From positions 6,014,001 through 6,078,000 of the forward strand of contig NZ_CP113910.1 of assembly GCF_024701375.2 (NCBI RefSeq): a DNA stretch of 64,000 nucleotides, written 5' to 3'. A program made the position numbers and the translations under genes. Below the pieces are notes generated by a model that was not told the DNA's origin, ran no database searches, and worked only from the letters and a program-made list of their open reading frames with translations. Origin of the DNA: Streptomyces sp. KMM 9044 (GTDB lineage: Bacteria > Actinomycetota > Actinomycetes > Streptomycetales > Streptomycetaceae). Positions 21,323 through 29,992 of the stretch are shown in pieces; position 1 is the first letter of the stretch; every line of letters starts with the position of its first letter.

Positions 21323-22993
21323 TCAGCCGAGTGCGGATGCCGCCCCCCTGAACACCAATCCGGCCCCCAGGGCCACGACGACGAATGCCGATCCCAGGGG
21401 TGCGCTCCGGCGCATCAGCGCGACCGCCGGGCGTGCTGTCCAGTGCGGGCGCCGGGCCAGGAGCCGGTTCACACCGCTGCCCGCCTTCACCACGGCGTAC
21501 CCGGCGGCGGTGAGGGTGAGGGCCAGCCCGACGCCGTACGCGACGACGAGCAGCAGCCCGAACCAGGCATGACCGAGCGCCGCGGCGCCCACCAGCACGA
21601 CCACGGCGGACGGACTGGGCACCAGCCCGCCGGCGAGACCGAGCAGGACCGTGCCGCGCAGGGTGGGGGCGACGGCGTGGGTGTGCGTGCGACCGCCATG
21701 GGTGTGCTCGACGGCGTGGGTGTGCCCGGCCGGGTGGAGGCGGGCGTGGGAGTCCGCGTGACCGGGGTGGCCGTGAGCACCGTCCGCGTCCGCGTGGGTG
21801 TGTCCGTGTCCGTGGTCGTGGTCGTGGTCGTGCGTGTGGTCGTGGTCGTGGTCGTCACTGTGGTCATACCCGTGGCTGTGGTCATGCCCGTGTTCGTGTC
21901 CGTGACGGTGCGAGAGGTCCGGTGCGGCCTTCCGGTTGCGCAGGGCCCGGCGGAGGAGGCTCGCGCCCGCCAGGGTGACGAGGGCGCCGCTCGCGATGCC
22001 CAGCCAGGCGACGACCGAGGGCGTGGCGGCCGAACCGGCGGTGACCAGCAGGCCGAGCGCCACCACGCCGAGGGTGTGGGTGACCGTCACCGAGGCGGCC
22101 ATCGGCAGGACGTCCCGCAGCCGGGCCCTGCCGCCCCGGGCCGCCGCCGTCGCGGCCATGAGCGTCTTGCCGTGCCCCGGTGCGAGTGCGTGCATCGCGC
22201 CCAGGACCACCGCGATCAGCAGCGCGAGCGCCGCGAAGCCCGCCGTGAGATCGTGCCGGGCGACGAGGTCGTCGAGGGCGCGCGTCCACCGGTCCGCGCC
22301 GCGGGGCAGCACGGAGGCGGCGGGCGCTTCGGTCTCCTCCCCCTCACCCGCCAGCGCCGGCCCGCCCGTACGCACCCGGAGGGACGCGGTCGCCGTGTCC
22401 GCGGGGGAGGACAGCAACTCCTCCGGGTACCGGGTCAGCTCACGCGACAGCGACGTCTCGGGCACGTCCGACGAGGCCAGCGTCATCCGGTCGCCGCGGG
22501 CGGTGACCTCCCGCCAGCCGGGACCCGAGGACGCCCCGGCCCCGCGGAAGGAGACGTCCACCGTGTCGTCCTCGGGCAGCGGAGCGGTCAGGTCGCACTC
22601 CACGCGCAGCGTGTCGAGCCCGGCCTGACCGGGGTGCGCGCGCGCACGGCTGCTCCGCACGGTGACCGGGGCCTTGCGCCCGTTCATACGCACCTCGCTG
22701 TCGCGGGCGGCGTCGGCGCACCGCCGACGGGCCCACCCGCCCGTGCCCAGAGCCTCGACATCCGGCTTCGCCTGGGTGGCCGGGATCTCGGCGAGGTCCT
22801 CGACATGGTGGACGCGGAGCTCGCCCGGCGTGGCGACCAGACCGTCGTACCGGTTGACGGTGAAGTTGCCGAGCGGATGCGCGCTCGCTGCGGACGCCGG
22901 GAGCAGCGTGAGCGCGCAGGCGGCGGCGAGGACGGCGGCACCGGTGGCGAGACGGCGGCCGGTGCCGCCGGCGGAGGAGCGGCGGAGGTTCAC
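21323..22993 (-). CDS. NicO/RcnA-like metal permease with secreted N-terminal domain and His-rich loop
   Basis: 556 residues from GTG 22993, whose GTGA overlaps the stop of the TPR gene. A signal peptide ends near SASAH. A 200-residue outside domain (HPLGNFTVNRYDGL...) follows. Then comes a six-helix NicO/HupE-type permease with the motif MHALAPGHGKTLMA. Between helices 3 and 4, about residues 358-445 form a loop with dozens of His and Asp residues, as in nickel/cobalt exporters of the RcnA group. It probably moves Ni or Co ions; direction and metal are inferred. It is the last gene of the DUF4331-TPR-NicO set. Confidence 0.82.
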   Translation of the reverse strand: MNLRRSSAGGTGRRLATGAAVLAAACALTLLPASAASAHPLGNFTVNRYDGLVATPGELRVHHVEDLAEIPATQAKPDVEALGTGGWARRRCADAARDSEVRMNGRKAPVTVRSSRARAHPGQAGLDTLRVECDLTAPLPEDDTVDVSFRGAGASSGPGWREVTARGDRMTLASSDVPETSLSRELTRYPEELLSSPADTATASLRVRTGGPALAGEGEETEAPAASVLPRGADRWTRALDDLVARHDLTAGFAALALLIAVVLGAMHALAPGHGKTLMAATAAARGGRARLRDVLPMAASVTVTHTLGVVALGLLVTAGSAATPSVVAWLGIASGALVTLAGASLLRRALRNRKAAPDLSHRHGHEHGHDHSHGYDHSDDHDHDHTHDHDHDHGHGHTHADADGAHGHPGHADSHARLHPAGHTHAVEHTHGGRTHTHAVAPTLRGTVLLGLAGGLVPSPSAVVVLVGAAALGHAWFGLLLVVAYGVGLALTLTAAGYAVVKAGSGVNRLLARRPHWTARPAVALMRRSAPLGSAFVVVALGAGLVFRGAASALG

Positions 22994-24639
22994 CGTGCCG
23001 CCTCCAGGTCCTCGAGGGCGGCACGGGCCGCGCGGGCGCCGAGGGGGGAGAACCCGGGGTTCAGTTCCAGGGCGGCGGTGAGGGACCGGCGGGCATCGGC
23101 GTCGTGGCCGGTGGCGCGTTCGATCATGCCGCGGTGGTGGAGGAAGGCGGCGTTGCGGTAGCCGGTGGCCGTCGCCCGGCGGGCGTAGGGGAGCGCCTCC
23201 TCGGAGCGCCCGCTGCGGTGCAGGGCCCAGGCGAGGGCGTCCGCGGTGTGCACGCTGTGCCGGCGGGCCCATTCGGCGCGGGCCGCGCGCAGGGCCGCTT
23301 CGGGGTCGCCGTGATCGGCGGCGGCGAGCGCGGTGTCCAGGTCGGCATTGACCCCACCGGCGCGGGCGAGGGCGGCCTGGGCGTCGACGAGGGCGTACTG
23401 GTCGGCCGCTTTCGTACGGTCGCCGTCGGCGCCCCGGACCTCGTACAGCTCGCCGAGGGCGACCAGCGGGCCGGGCAGCGGGGAGCGGGCGACAACCCGC
23501 TCCAGCGTCCCGATCGCGCCCGCGTGGTCACCGCTCGCGGCCTGGGCGCGGGCCCGGCCCTCCAACGCCGGGAGGTACTCCTCGTCGGCGGCGAGGGCAC
23601 GGGCGAAGTGGGTGAGAGCGGTCTCGTGGTCGCCCTGGTTCCAAGCCAGCTGGCCGAGAGCGGTCGCCACGTACGCCACGTCGGCGGGCGTGGACGCGCC
23701 GTCCAGGGCCCGCTCCAGCACCTCGCGCGCGGTCCGCACGTCCCCGCGCAACTCCCGTACGTACGCGTACCGCGTGAAGACGGGCACCCCCGGCCGGCGG
23801 CTGTCCGCGGTGTCCGCGGCGTCGGAAGCCTCGTCGTACCGGCCGAGCTCCACGAGGGCGTCGATACGGGAGGACAGGGCGCGCTCGCTGTAGGGGTTCT
23901 GCCGCAGGGCCCGGTCGGCGTGTTCCAGGGCGCCGGAGAAGTCGTGGCGGGCCGCGGCGAGGGCGGCACGGCCGGCCAGGGCCTGCTCGTTGCCGGGTTC
24001 GAGCCCGAGAGAGCGGTCGAACGCCCGGTCGGCCTGCGGATAGCGCGACGGGTCTCCCTTGGTCCGCGCCTGCTCGACGTAGGCCAGCCCCAGGTCTGCC
24101 CACCCGCCGAAGTCCCTGGGCTGGGCGCGGAGATGGGACTGCAGGGCCCGGATCCCCGCGTCCAGGTCGCCTCCGGCGAGCACACCGGCCGCGAGCGCCC
24201 CGGCCGCGGGAGCGGCATCGGCACCGGCCCGCGCTCCGTCCCCGCCGCTGCCGACGGCGACCGCTCCGGCGGTCATCGCGACCGCCAACAACGCGGCGCA
24301 CACCGTGAGGTGCGCCCCGCGCGAGCGGCGCGCAGCGGCGGAGAACCGGCGCAGGGCAGCCACCCGCACGCCGGGCGAGAAGGTTCGGACGGCGGGCTCG
24401 GCCGCCTCGGCCCCGGCTACCGCCCCGCCGCCGGCCCCGGCCTGGGGCGCCTCGGCGCCGGTCCCCTCCCCGGACCCGGTGCCGGCCTGGTTCCCGGGTG
24501 AGGTGCCGGGCTCGCCCCCGGTGCCCGGTTGCAGGGGCCCGGCGTCCGGCGGGGCGATGGGCTCCGTGGCACCGGTGAGCCCGGCCGGCCCGGTGTCCCG
24601 GCCGTTCTTCGGGCCGTGGTCGTTCGTACGCGGAGGCAT
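22990..24639 (-). CDS. TPR-repeat membrane protein
   Basis: 549 residues from ATG 24639 with GAGGAGAGGC upstream. The first 75 residues are a Gly/Pro/Ala-rich cytoplasmic region, then a basic stretch and a single membrane helix (about residues 112-130, THE GAHLTVCAALLAVAMT segment). The rest, about 150-545, is a solenoid of tetratricopeptide repeats (e.g. GWADLGLAYVEQARTKGD, ALAGRAALAAARHDFSGALE, AYVATALGQLAWNQGDHE). It probably acts as an outside scaffold for protein contacts. It sits between the DUF4331 gene (215 bp) and the NicO gene (4 bp overlap), which suggests a joint role. Confidence 0.85.
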   Translation of the reverse strand: MPPRTNDHGPKNGRDTGPAGLTGATEPIAPPDAGPLQPGTGGEPGTSPGNQAGTGSGEGTGAEAPQAGAGGGAVAGAEAAEPAVRTFSPGVRVAALRRFSAAARRSRGAHLTVCAALLAVAMTAGAVAVGSGGDGARAGADAAPAAGALAAGVLAGGDLDAGIRALQSHLRAQPRDFGGWADLGLAYVEQARTKGDPSRYPQADRAFDRSLGLEPGNEQALAGRAALAAARHDFSGALEHADRALRQNPYSERALSSRIDALVELGRYDEASDAADTADSRRPGVPVFTRYAYVRELRGDVRTAREVLERALDGASTPADVAYVATALGQLAWNQGDHETALTHFARALAADEEYLPALEGRARAQAASGDHAGAIGTLERVVARSPLPGPLVALGELYEVRGADGDRTKAADQYALVDAQAALARAGGVNADLDTALAAADHGDPEAALRAARAEWARRHSVHTADALAWALHRSGRSEEALPYARRATATGYRNAAFLHHRGMIERATGHDADARRSLTAALELNPGFSPLGARAARAALEDLEAAR

Positions 24640-24854
24640 GCCTCTCCTCGGTTGTTCGCTGGCTCGCTTGTCCGCCTGCCCACCTGGTACGGGGGACCGG
24701 CGGCGCGGCCCGTGCCGCGGGGGATGGAGGGGACGGGCCGCGCCTGTCACCGGGGCGGGCCGAAGGGCCCGCCTGCCGGAGGGGAGGGAAAGGACCAAGG
24801 ACCTCGGCCCTGGGCCCTGGGCCCGTCCTGCCCCGCCCCGGCGGGCGCAGTGGT

Positions 24855-26387
24855 TCAGTACGCCCGGCCGCGCATCCTGCGCCACCACATCAGGGCCCCG
24901 CCGATCAGCAGGATCCCGAGGGCTCCCGCACCCGCGGACGCGGCGATCAGGGTGGTGCCGTCGGAGCCCTCGGCCCCGGCCGGCCGCAGCGCGTCACCGA
25001 GCTGGTTGCGCACGTCGTTGCCGCTGTCCACGCCCTCGGCGAGCGGGCCGCGCGACCCCTCCGTCGGGTTGGCCAGGTACGGGAACGAGGCGCCGAACTC
25101 CTTGTCGTTGGCGTCGACCGCGTCACCGAGGTCGTTCTCCGCGCCGACCAGCTCGCCCTCGACGACCTGGAGCGCCGCGTCGATCACGTCGTCCGTCAGC
25201 CGGCGCCCGTTGGGGAAGCCCGCGTTGTCGCCGTCCAGCACACCGAGCCGCTTCGGCTCGGCCGCCGGCTCGATCGACGTGTTGAGGCGCAGCATCTCCG
25301 ACGGCGTCACGTGCGGCGGCTGGTTGAGCCCCTCGACGCCCTTGAGGAAGACGTCGACGAGGTCGTCGCGCGGCTCGGCGGGGGCTTCGATCTTGTAGAT
25401 CGCCTCGATGAGCTTCGGCAGCTCGGGGTGGGTGACGTTCTCGAGGAACTGCGCGTCGTCCCGCGGCTCGGACGCGTTGAACGTGTCCTTGTCCCTCAGC
25501 GGGTTGACGACCTCGTTCACCAGAGGATTGCCCAGCCGCGACACCTGGGTGAACTTCCCCTTGGCGTTCTTGCGCTGGGTCGTGGACCAGATGCCGACGA
25601 CCGGCTGGTCCGCCGACTCGGCGATCATGTCCGTCGGCACCTGGAGGGCCAGCGAGTTGACGTTGTACCCCTTGAGGGTGTCGTTGCCGACCTCGGAGAG
25701 GTTCCCGCCGTACAGCAGGTCGAAGACGCGCAGGTCCAGGAAGAACGGGTCGTCGGCCTGCCCGGCGAACGTCGTGGCACCGCCCGCCAGTTCGTGCACG
25801 GCCTGCTTGCGGAGTTTGTCGTAGTCCGGCATGGACGCCTTGCCGACGTTCGACGGCGCCACCGGGATGTCGTCCGCGATCTTCGTACGGGACACCAGGT
25901 GCTGGTCCTTCAGCTTGAGCAGCTCGATGTCGTAGGTCTGTGTGATGTTGAGGTCCGGGTCGTCCAGGCTGGTGACCGGACCCGTGTTGTAGAGGAACGT
26001 CTTCTCGTTCTTCGTGTGCGTCCGGAAGGTGTAGCGGAACAGCAGTTCGCCCTGCGCGTCGCCGTTGGTGTCGATGTGCAGGTCGTACTGCGCGTCCTCG
26101 GCGAACGTGAAGAAGTTCGGTCCGCCGGCCGGCTCCTCGAACGGTATCCAGTTCGCGATGATCGTCGTCGTGTCCGGCTTGTCGGGGCTGACGAACGCGT
26201 ACAGGTCGGTGTTGTCGTACTGCGGGGTGCCCGAGATCAGCGGGGCCTCCCGGTGACTGGAGGCGGAGGCCGCCCCCGGTTCCAGTGCTGCCGTGCCGGC
26301 GGCGGCGAGCCCACCGGCGGCCAGTGCGCCACAGATCAGGGTCGCGAGGCTCCTGCGTCCCGCGCCGGTCCTGGAGTTAGGTGTCAT
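24855..26387 (-). CDS. DUF4331 secreted, membrane-anchored protein
   Basis: 510 residues from ATG 26387 (GAGGACGGC upstream). A signal peptide of about 42 residues ends at ASASSHREAP; the SSHREAPLISGTPQYDNTDLYAF segment is the hallmark of DUF4331. The body is an extracellular beta-rich domain of unknown chemistry. A C-terminal helix (about 485-503, AGALGILLIGGALMWW) followed by RRMRGRAY anchors it in the membrane. It is divergent from an ECF sigma/anti-sigma pair, with an eight-A tract in the shared intergenic region, so that sigma factor is the likely controller. Confidence 0.88.
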   Translation of the reverse strand: MTPNSRTGAGRRSLATLICGALAAGGLAAAGTAALEPGAASASSHREAPLISGTPQYDNTDLYAFVSPDKPDTTTIIANWIPFEEPAGGPNFFTFAEDAQYDLHIDTNGDAQGELLFRYTFRTHTKNEKTFLYNTGPVTSLDDPDLNITQTYDIELLKLKDQHLVSRTKIADDIPVAPSNVGKASMPDYDKLRKQAVHELAGGATTFAGQADDPFFLDLRVFDLLYGGNLSEVGNDTLKGYNVNSLALQVPTDMIAESADQPVVGIWSTTQRKNAKGKFTQVSRLGNPLVNEVVNPLRDKDTFNASEPRDDAQFLENVTHPELPKLIEAIYKIEAPAEPRDDLVDVFLKGVEGLNQPPHVTPSEMLRLNTSIEPAAEPKRLGVLDGDNAGFPNGRRLTDDVIDAALQVVEGELVGAENDLGDAVDANDKEFGASFPYLANPTEGSRGPLAEGVDSGNDVRNQLGDALRPAGAEGSDGTTLIAASAGAGALGILLIGGALMWWRRMRGRAY

Positions 26388-26603
26388 GCCGTCCGTCCTC
26401 AGTGCCAACTTGCCTGACGCACCGGGATTCGGAGCCGGGCCCGGGCCGGATTGGTCGAGAGGAAAAAAAATTTCGACGGGTCCGCCGCATCCGGACGCCC
26501 GTAGTATTTCTCGCTGCCCGACCCGCGTTTTCGGTCCGCTGATCCGTATCTCCCATCCGGAGGCGTGCTCGCTGCGAAGGCCTTGTGTGACCGGGTGGCC
26601 CGA

Positions 26604-27173
26604 ATGGGCCGGGAGAGGGGGTGCGCGTTGGAGGCGGACGAGCTTCTGGTGCGGGTGGCAGGGGGCGACCAGAAGGCATTCGAGGCGCTGTACGCCCTGG
26701 TGTCCGGGCCGGTGTACGGACTGGTGCGAAGGGTGGTGCGCGACCCCGCCCAGTCGGAGGAGGTGGTACAGGAGGTGCTGCTCGAACTCTGGCGCTCCGC
26801 CGCCCGGTTCGACCCGGGACGGGGCAGCGCGCTGTCCTGGGTGCTCACCCTCGCCCACCGCCGGGCCGTCGACCGGGTGCGCAGCGCCCGCGCGGCCGGG
26901 GAGCGCGAGCAGCGTGAAGCCGCCCGGCGCGGCAGCGGGCCCGCGTTCGACCAGGTCGCGGAGGAGGTCGAGGCCGGCCTCGAACGCGAGTGGGTGCGCC
27001 GTTGCCTGGACCGGCTCACCGCGCTGCAGCGGCAGTCGGTCACCCTCGCCTACTACGACGGCTACACCTACCGTGAGGTCGCCGAACGGCTCTCCCTGCC
27101 ACTCGGTACGGTCAAGACACGCATGCGCGACGGTCTGACCCGACTGCGCGACTGCCTGGGAGGTGCCGCATGA
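26604..27173 (+). CDS. ECF sigma factor, SigK-like
   Basis: Alternative sigma factor of about 189 residues from ATG 26604. A TTG at 26628 preceded by GAGAGGGGG is an equally good start. Region 2 shows AFEALYALVSGPVYGLVRRVVRDPAQSEEVVQEVLLELW; region 4 shows LTALQRQSVTLAYYDGYTYREVAERLSLPLGTVKTRMRDG in shorter pieces. The pattern is that of the SigK/ECF19 group. It is coupled by ATGA to the RskA-like anti-sigma gene and divergent from DUF4331, a classic regulator-target layout. Confidence 0.92.
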   Translation: MGRERGCALEADELLVRVAGGDQKAFEALYALVSGPVYGLVRRVVRDPAQSEEVVQEVLLELWRSAARFDPGRGSALSWVLTLAHRRAVDRVRSARAAGEREQREAARRGSGPAFDQVAEEVEAGLEREWVRRCLDRLTALQRQSVTLAYYDGYTYREVAERLSLPLGTVKTRMRDGLTRLRDCLGGAA

Positions 27174-28027
27174 GCTTCCTGGACCGGTTGCTCGGCGGCG
27201 GGGGCCGTGGAGAGCTCCACTCGCTGGCCGCCCCCTATGCGCTCGACGCACTCGAGCCTGCCGAACGCGTCCGCTTCGAAAGGCACCTGGCGACCTGCCG
27301 ACGCTGTGCCGCCGAGGTACGCGCCCTCGCCGAGGACGCCGTCCGCCTCGCCTGGTCCACGGCAGCCCCCGCCCCACCCGCCCTGCGCGACCGGGTCATG
27401 GCCGCCGTACGGACCACCCCGCAGGACCCCGCCCCCGCCCCCGCCCCCGCCCCCGGCTTCGGATCCCCGGAGCAGACGCGTGCGCGTGCGCCGCAACTCC
27501 CTCCCCACGCATGGGGAACCGGGCCCGTGCCGCCGGCCGGCAGGCGGCACCGGATGCCGTTGTTCGTGCCCTTCGCGACGGCCACCGCCGCCGCTGCCCT
27601 CGTCGTCGCCGCGCTGTTCGCCGTCCAGGCGAACCAGACCCAGGACCAACTGACCGCCGAACGGGACCGTGCGCGTGAGATCGCCCACGTTCTCGCCGCT
27701 CCCGACGCCCTTGCGAACAGTGGCCGCGACACGGAGGGCGGCACGATCGGAGTGGTCGCCTCCGCATCGGAGCGGAGCGCCGTCGTCACCCTCGGCGGAT
27801 ACGACGACCCGCCGAACGGACGTGTGCGTCAGCTCTGGCTCATGCGCCCCGGCGCACAACCGCGCTCCCTCGGGCTCTTCGAGAGCGGCGCACCTCTCGT
27901 CGCCTCCGATCTCGACACCTCCGCGACGTCACTCGCCGTAACCGTCGAGCCGGACGGAGGATCTCCGCAGCCCACCACCCAGCCGGTTGTTCAACTCGCC
28001 CTGAAAGCTCTTGGATTCGGAGAGTAA
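27170..28027 (+). CDS. RskA-like anti-sigma factor
   Basis: 285 residues, start overlapping the sigma stop (ATGA). The cytoplasmic anti-sigma domain has the zinc-binding H39-x3-C43-x2-C46 (FERHLATCRRCAAEV). A Pro/Ala linker leads to one membrane helix (about 130-152). The outer domain (residues 155-285) is the RskA C-terminal domain, with RVRQLWLMRPGAQPRSLGLF and VTVEPDGGSPQPT. It should hold the sigma factor inactive until an outside signal triggers regulated proteolysis. Confidence 0.92.
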   Translation: MSFLDRLLGGGGRGELHSLAAPYALDALEPAERVRFERHLATCRRCAAEVRALAEDAVRLAWSTAAPAPPALRDRVMAAVRTTPQDPAPAPAPAPGFGSPEQTRARAPQLPPHAWGTGPVPPAGRRHRMPLFVPFATATAAAALVVAALFAVQANQTQDQLTAERDRAREIAHVLAAPDALANSGRDTEGGTIGVVASASERSAVVTLGGYDDPPNGRVRQLWLMRPGAQPRSLGLFESGAPLVASDLDTSATSLAVTVEPDGGSPQPTTQPVVQLALKALGFGE

Positions 28028-28154
28028 CCGTCACGTGTTCGTCAACCTCCTTACGGGGAAGGTGAATCCCGTGGCCGAGATACGCGAGTGCCCGGATGGG
28101 GCGATAGGGTTACTCTGCCTGGGGCCGGGCGGACTTGTACGGGTGGGGAGTGAC

Positions 28155-28427
28155 ATGGATCAGATAACGGTGCGCGGCAGGGCCAGGGTCCCTGCGATCG
28201 CCTGCGGAAGCAACGCGACCAGTACGCGACTGGACCGCCACCTCTCGGTGCTGGCGGGCCCCGCCGTTCCGCAGCGGGAGGCGGCCGAGGCGACGTCGCT
28301 GATGCGCGAGCTGACCTCGCGTGAGCGGCACGACCGCGGAGACAAGGGCTCACGGGCACGGACGAGTCGTGTCTCGCTCTTCGCCCCGCTGCGCCGGCTG
28401 CGCCGCTCCCTCTTCGGCAGCCGCTAG
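28155..28427 (+). CDS. Small basic conserved hypothetical protein
   Basis: 90 residues from ATG 28155 with GGGGAG 5-10 bases upstream. It is soluble and strongly basic at the C-terminus (SLFAPLRRLRRSLFGSR). No known domain is recognised. It follows the anti-sigma gene by 127 bp on the same strand but need not be part of that operon. The length and clean Shine-Dalgarno support a real gene. Confidence 0.6.
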   Translation: MDQITVRGRARVPAIACGSNATSTRLDRHLSVLAGPAVPQREAAEATSLMRELTSRERHDRGDKGSRARTSRVSLFAPLRRLRRSLFGSR

Positions 28428-28731
28428 CCCCACGTCCGCGTCCGGACGGGCCCACCGTCCCGGCGTGGCACACCGTGTCCGCCGCCGTCACCCCACGGCG
28501 CGTGGCGCCGCCCACCGGTGCGCTCCGGCACGGGTACGTCGTCCTCCTCCGGCACCCCTTCCGTTTCCGCACCTCCCGATACCTCTTTCCGGCCACGTTC
28601 ACCCCTCGGCCCGGCGCCCCCGGCCCACCCGGCAGTGCTCCGGGGGCGCGAGCAGTCCAGGAGCGTGCGGGCTCCTGCCCTTCCCCGACCGTCAGCGTTG
28701 CCGATGCGGCGCAGTCGGGATCGGCGTGGTC
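28428..28731. other. Intergenic region, nothing assigned
   Basis: 304 bases between convergent genes. No gene, clear hairpin or repeat was found. Confidence 0.4.
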
Positions 28732-29967
28732 TCAGATCAGCGCGAGCTGGCCCTCCGGCCCCTCCTCGTGTGCGTCCAGGACCGAGGCGGGTTCACGCGC
28801 CGACCGGGGTACAGGGAGCACGCCCGCCTGACGCAGTTCCGCCGGGGTGACCGGGTCGGCCGTCGCACTGCCCGCCAACGCGGTCTGCCGCGGGCGCAGT
28901 GCGGCGAGCAGGGCGAGGACCGTGATCAGCTCCAGGAGTTCCGACGTCCAGGTCTGCGACCAGCCGGCCGGCCGGATCGCCTCCAGCGTCCCCGGCCCGG
29001 CCTCCTCCGTGCGGGCCGCGCACCACCGCTCCAGCACCCGGGCCCCGGCCATCTCGAAGTCCCAGGCCGCCGGCGGCACCGGCGAGATGCGGCCCTCGTC
29101 GAAGCACAGGGCCTCCTCGGCACGGTCGTACCGGACAGCCGACGGGTGGGACGGGAGCGGGGCGCGGACATAGGGGCGGCGTCCGCCCGGGAGTCGGGGG
29201 CGCTCCCCGTCGCGCCGCATCAGCCACAGCATCCGGCGCCCCACCTCCACACCCGCGTCCCACATGCCGGCGTCCCCGGTGAGGGGAACCGTGAGTCCTC
29301 CGGGGCCGGGCCGTACCACGGCCACCGTCCAGGCGAGCACGTCGACGGCCGGTGCCTCCCGGCCGAGGCGCGCCGTGAGGTGCTCGGACAGGCCCGGGGC
29401 CAGGTTCGGCTCCGTGCCCCCGGGCCGGCGGTACAGCGGGCGGACCCGGCCGGGACGGAACACCGGCAGCAGGGAGGTGGCGAGCAGCGGCGGACCGGGG
29501 GCGCCACCGGCGCCGTCGGTTCCGACGGCGCCGCCCCGCGCGCGGCCCCCGCGCCCTGTGGCGGGTCCGGCCTCGACGGCGAAGACCTGCCGCTCGTCCG
29601 CCACCCGCCACAGCTCCGGGCGGGCCGCGTCGATCAGCCGCTGGTCGGGGATCAGCCACTGCTCGTCGAAGGGGGCACGCAGCACACGGACCGGATCCGG
29701 GCACGGGCCAGAGGCGCGCTCCAGCCGCTCCGTCCCGCCCGGCAGGCGCGGAAGCTGACCGACCGCAGTGCGCCCCGTCCGCGAGCGGGTCGGCTGGAAC
29801 AGAGCCTCCCTGTCCGGTCCCGCCGCCTTCATCAGGGTGTCCCAACGGGCTTTCAGAGCCGCCGGATCGGGCGCCGCCGGCCACCCCCGGCCGAGTCGCG
29901 GCGGTGCGACGGACCACGGCATGAGGTCCGCCAGCAGCGGAGCGTCGTCCTGCGTCACGCTGGGCAT
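28732..29967 (-). CDS. Type ISP restriction-modification C-terminal-domain protein (orphan)
   Basis: 411 residues that resemble the C-terminal target-recognition domain of type ISP (LlaBIII-like) restriction enzymes: DEQWLIPDQRLIDAARPELW, VRPLYRRPGGTEPNLAPGL, AVDVLAWTVAV, RYDRAEEALCFDEGRISPV and AWDFEMAGARVLERW. There is no methyltransferase motif (no NPPY), helicase or nuclease box, and no such gene next to it. So it cannot be a complete restriction enzyme; it may be a domesticated DNA-binding protein. The assignment is from remembered family patterns. Confidence 0.6.
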   Translation of the reverse strand: MPSVTQDDAPLLADLMPWSVAPPRLGRGWPAAPDPAALKARWDTLMKAAGPDREALFQPTRSRTGRTAVGQLPRLPGGTERLERASGPCPDPVRVLRAPFDEQWLIPDQRLIDAARPELWRVADERQVFAVEAGPATGRGGRARGGAVGTDGAGGAPGPPLLATSLLPVFRPGRVRPLYRRPGGTEPNLAPGLSEHLTARLGREAPAVDVLAWTVAVVRPGPGGLTVPLTGDAGMWDAGVEVGRRMLWLMRRDGERPRLPGGRRPYVRAPLPSHPSAVRYDRAEEALCFDEGRISPVPPAAWDFEMAGARVLERWCAARTEEAGPGTLEAIRPAGWSQTWTSELLELITVLALLAALRPRQTALAGSATADPVTPAELRQAGVLPVPRSAREPASVLDAHEEGPEGQLALI

Positions 29968-29992
29968 CGTACGACTTGACGGGCGGGCGGGG

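Noticed and set aside
28732..29967. Active restriction-modification locus
   Set aside because: No methyltransferase, nuclease or helicase motifs in the protein or its neighbours.
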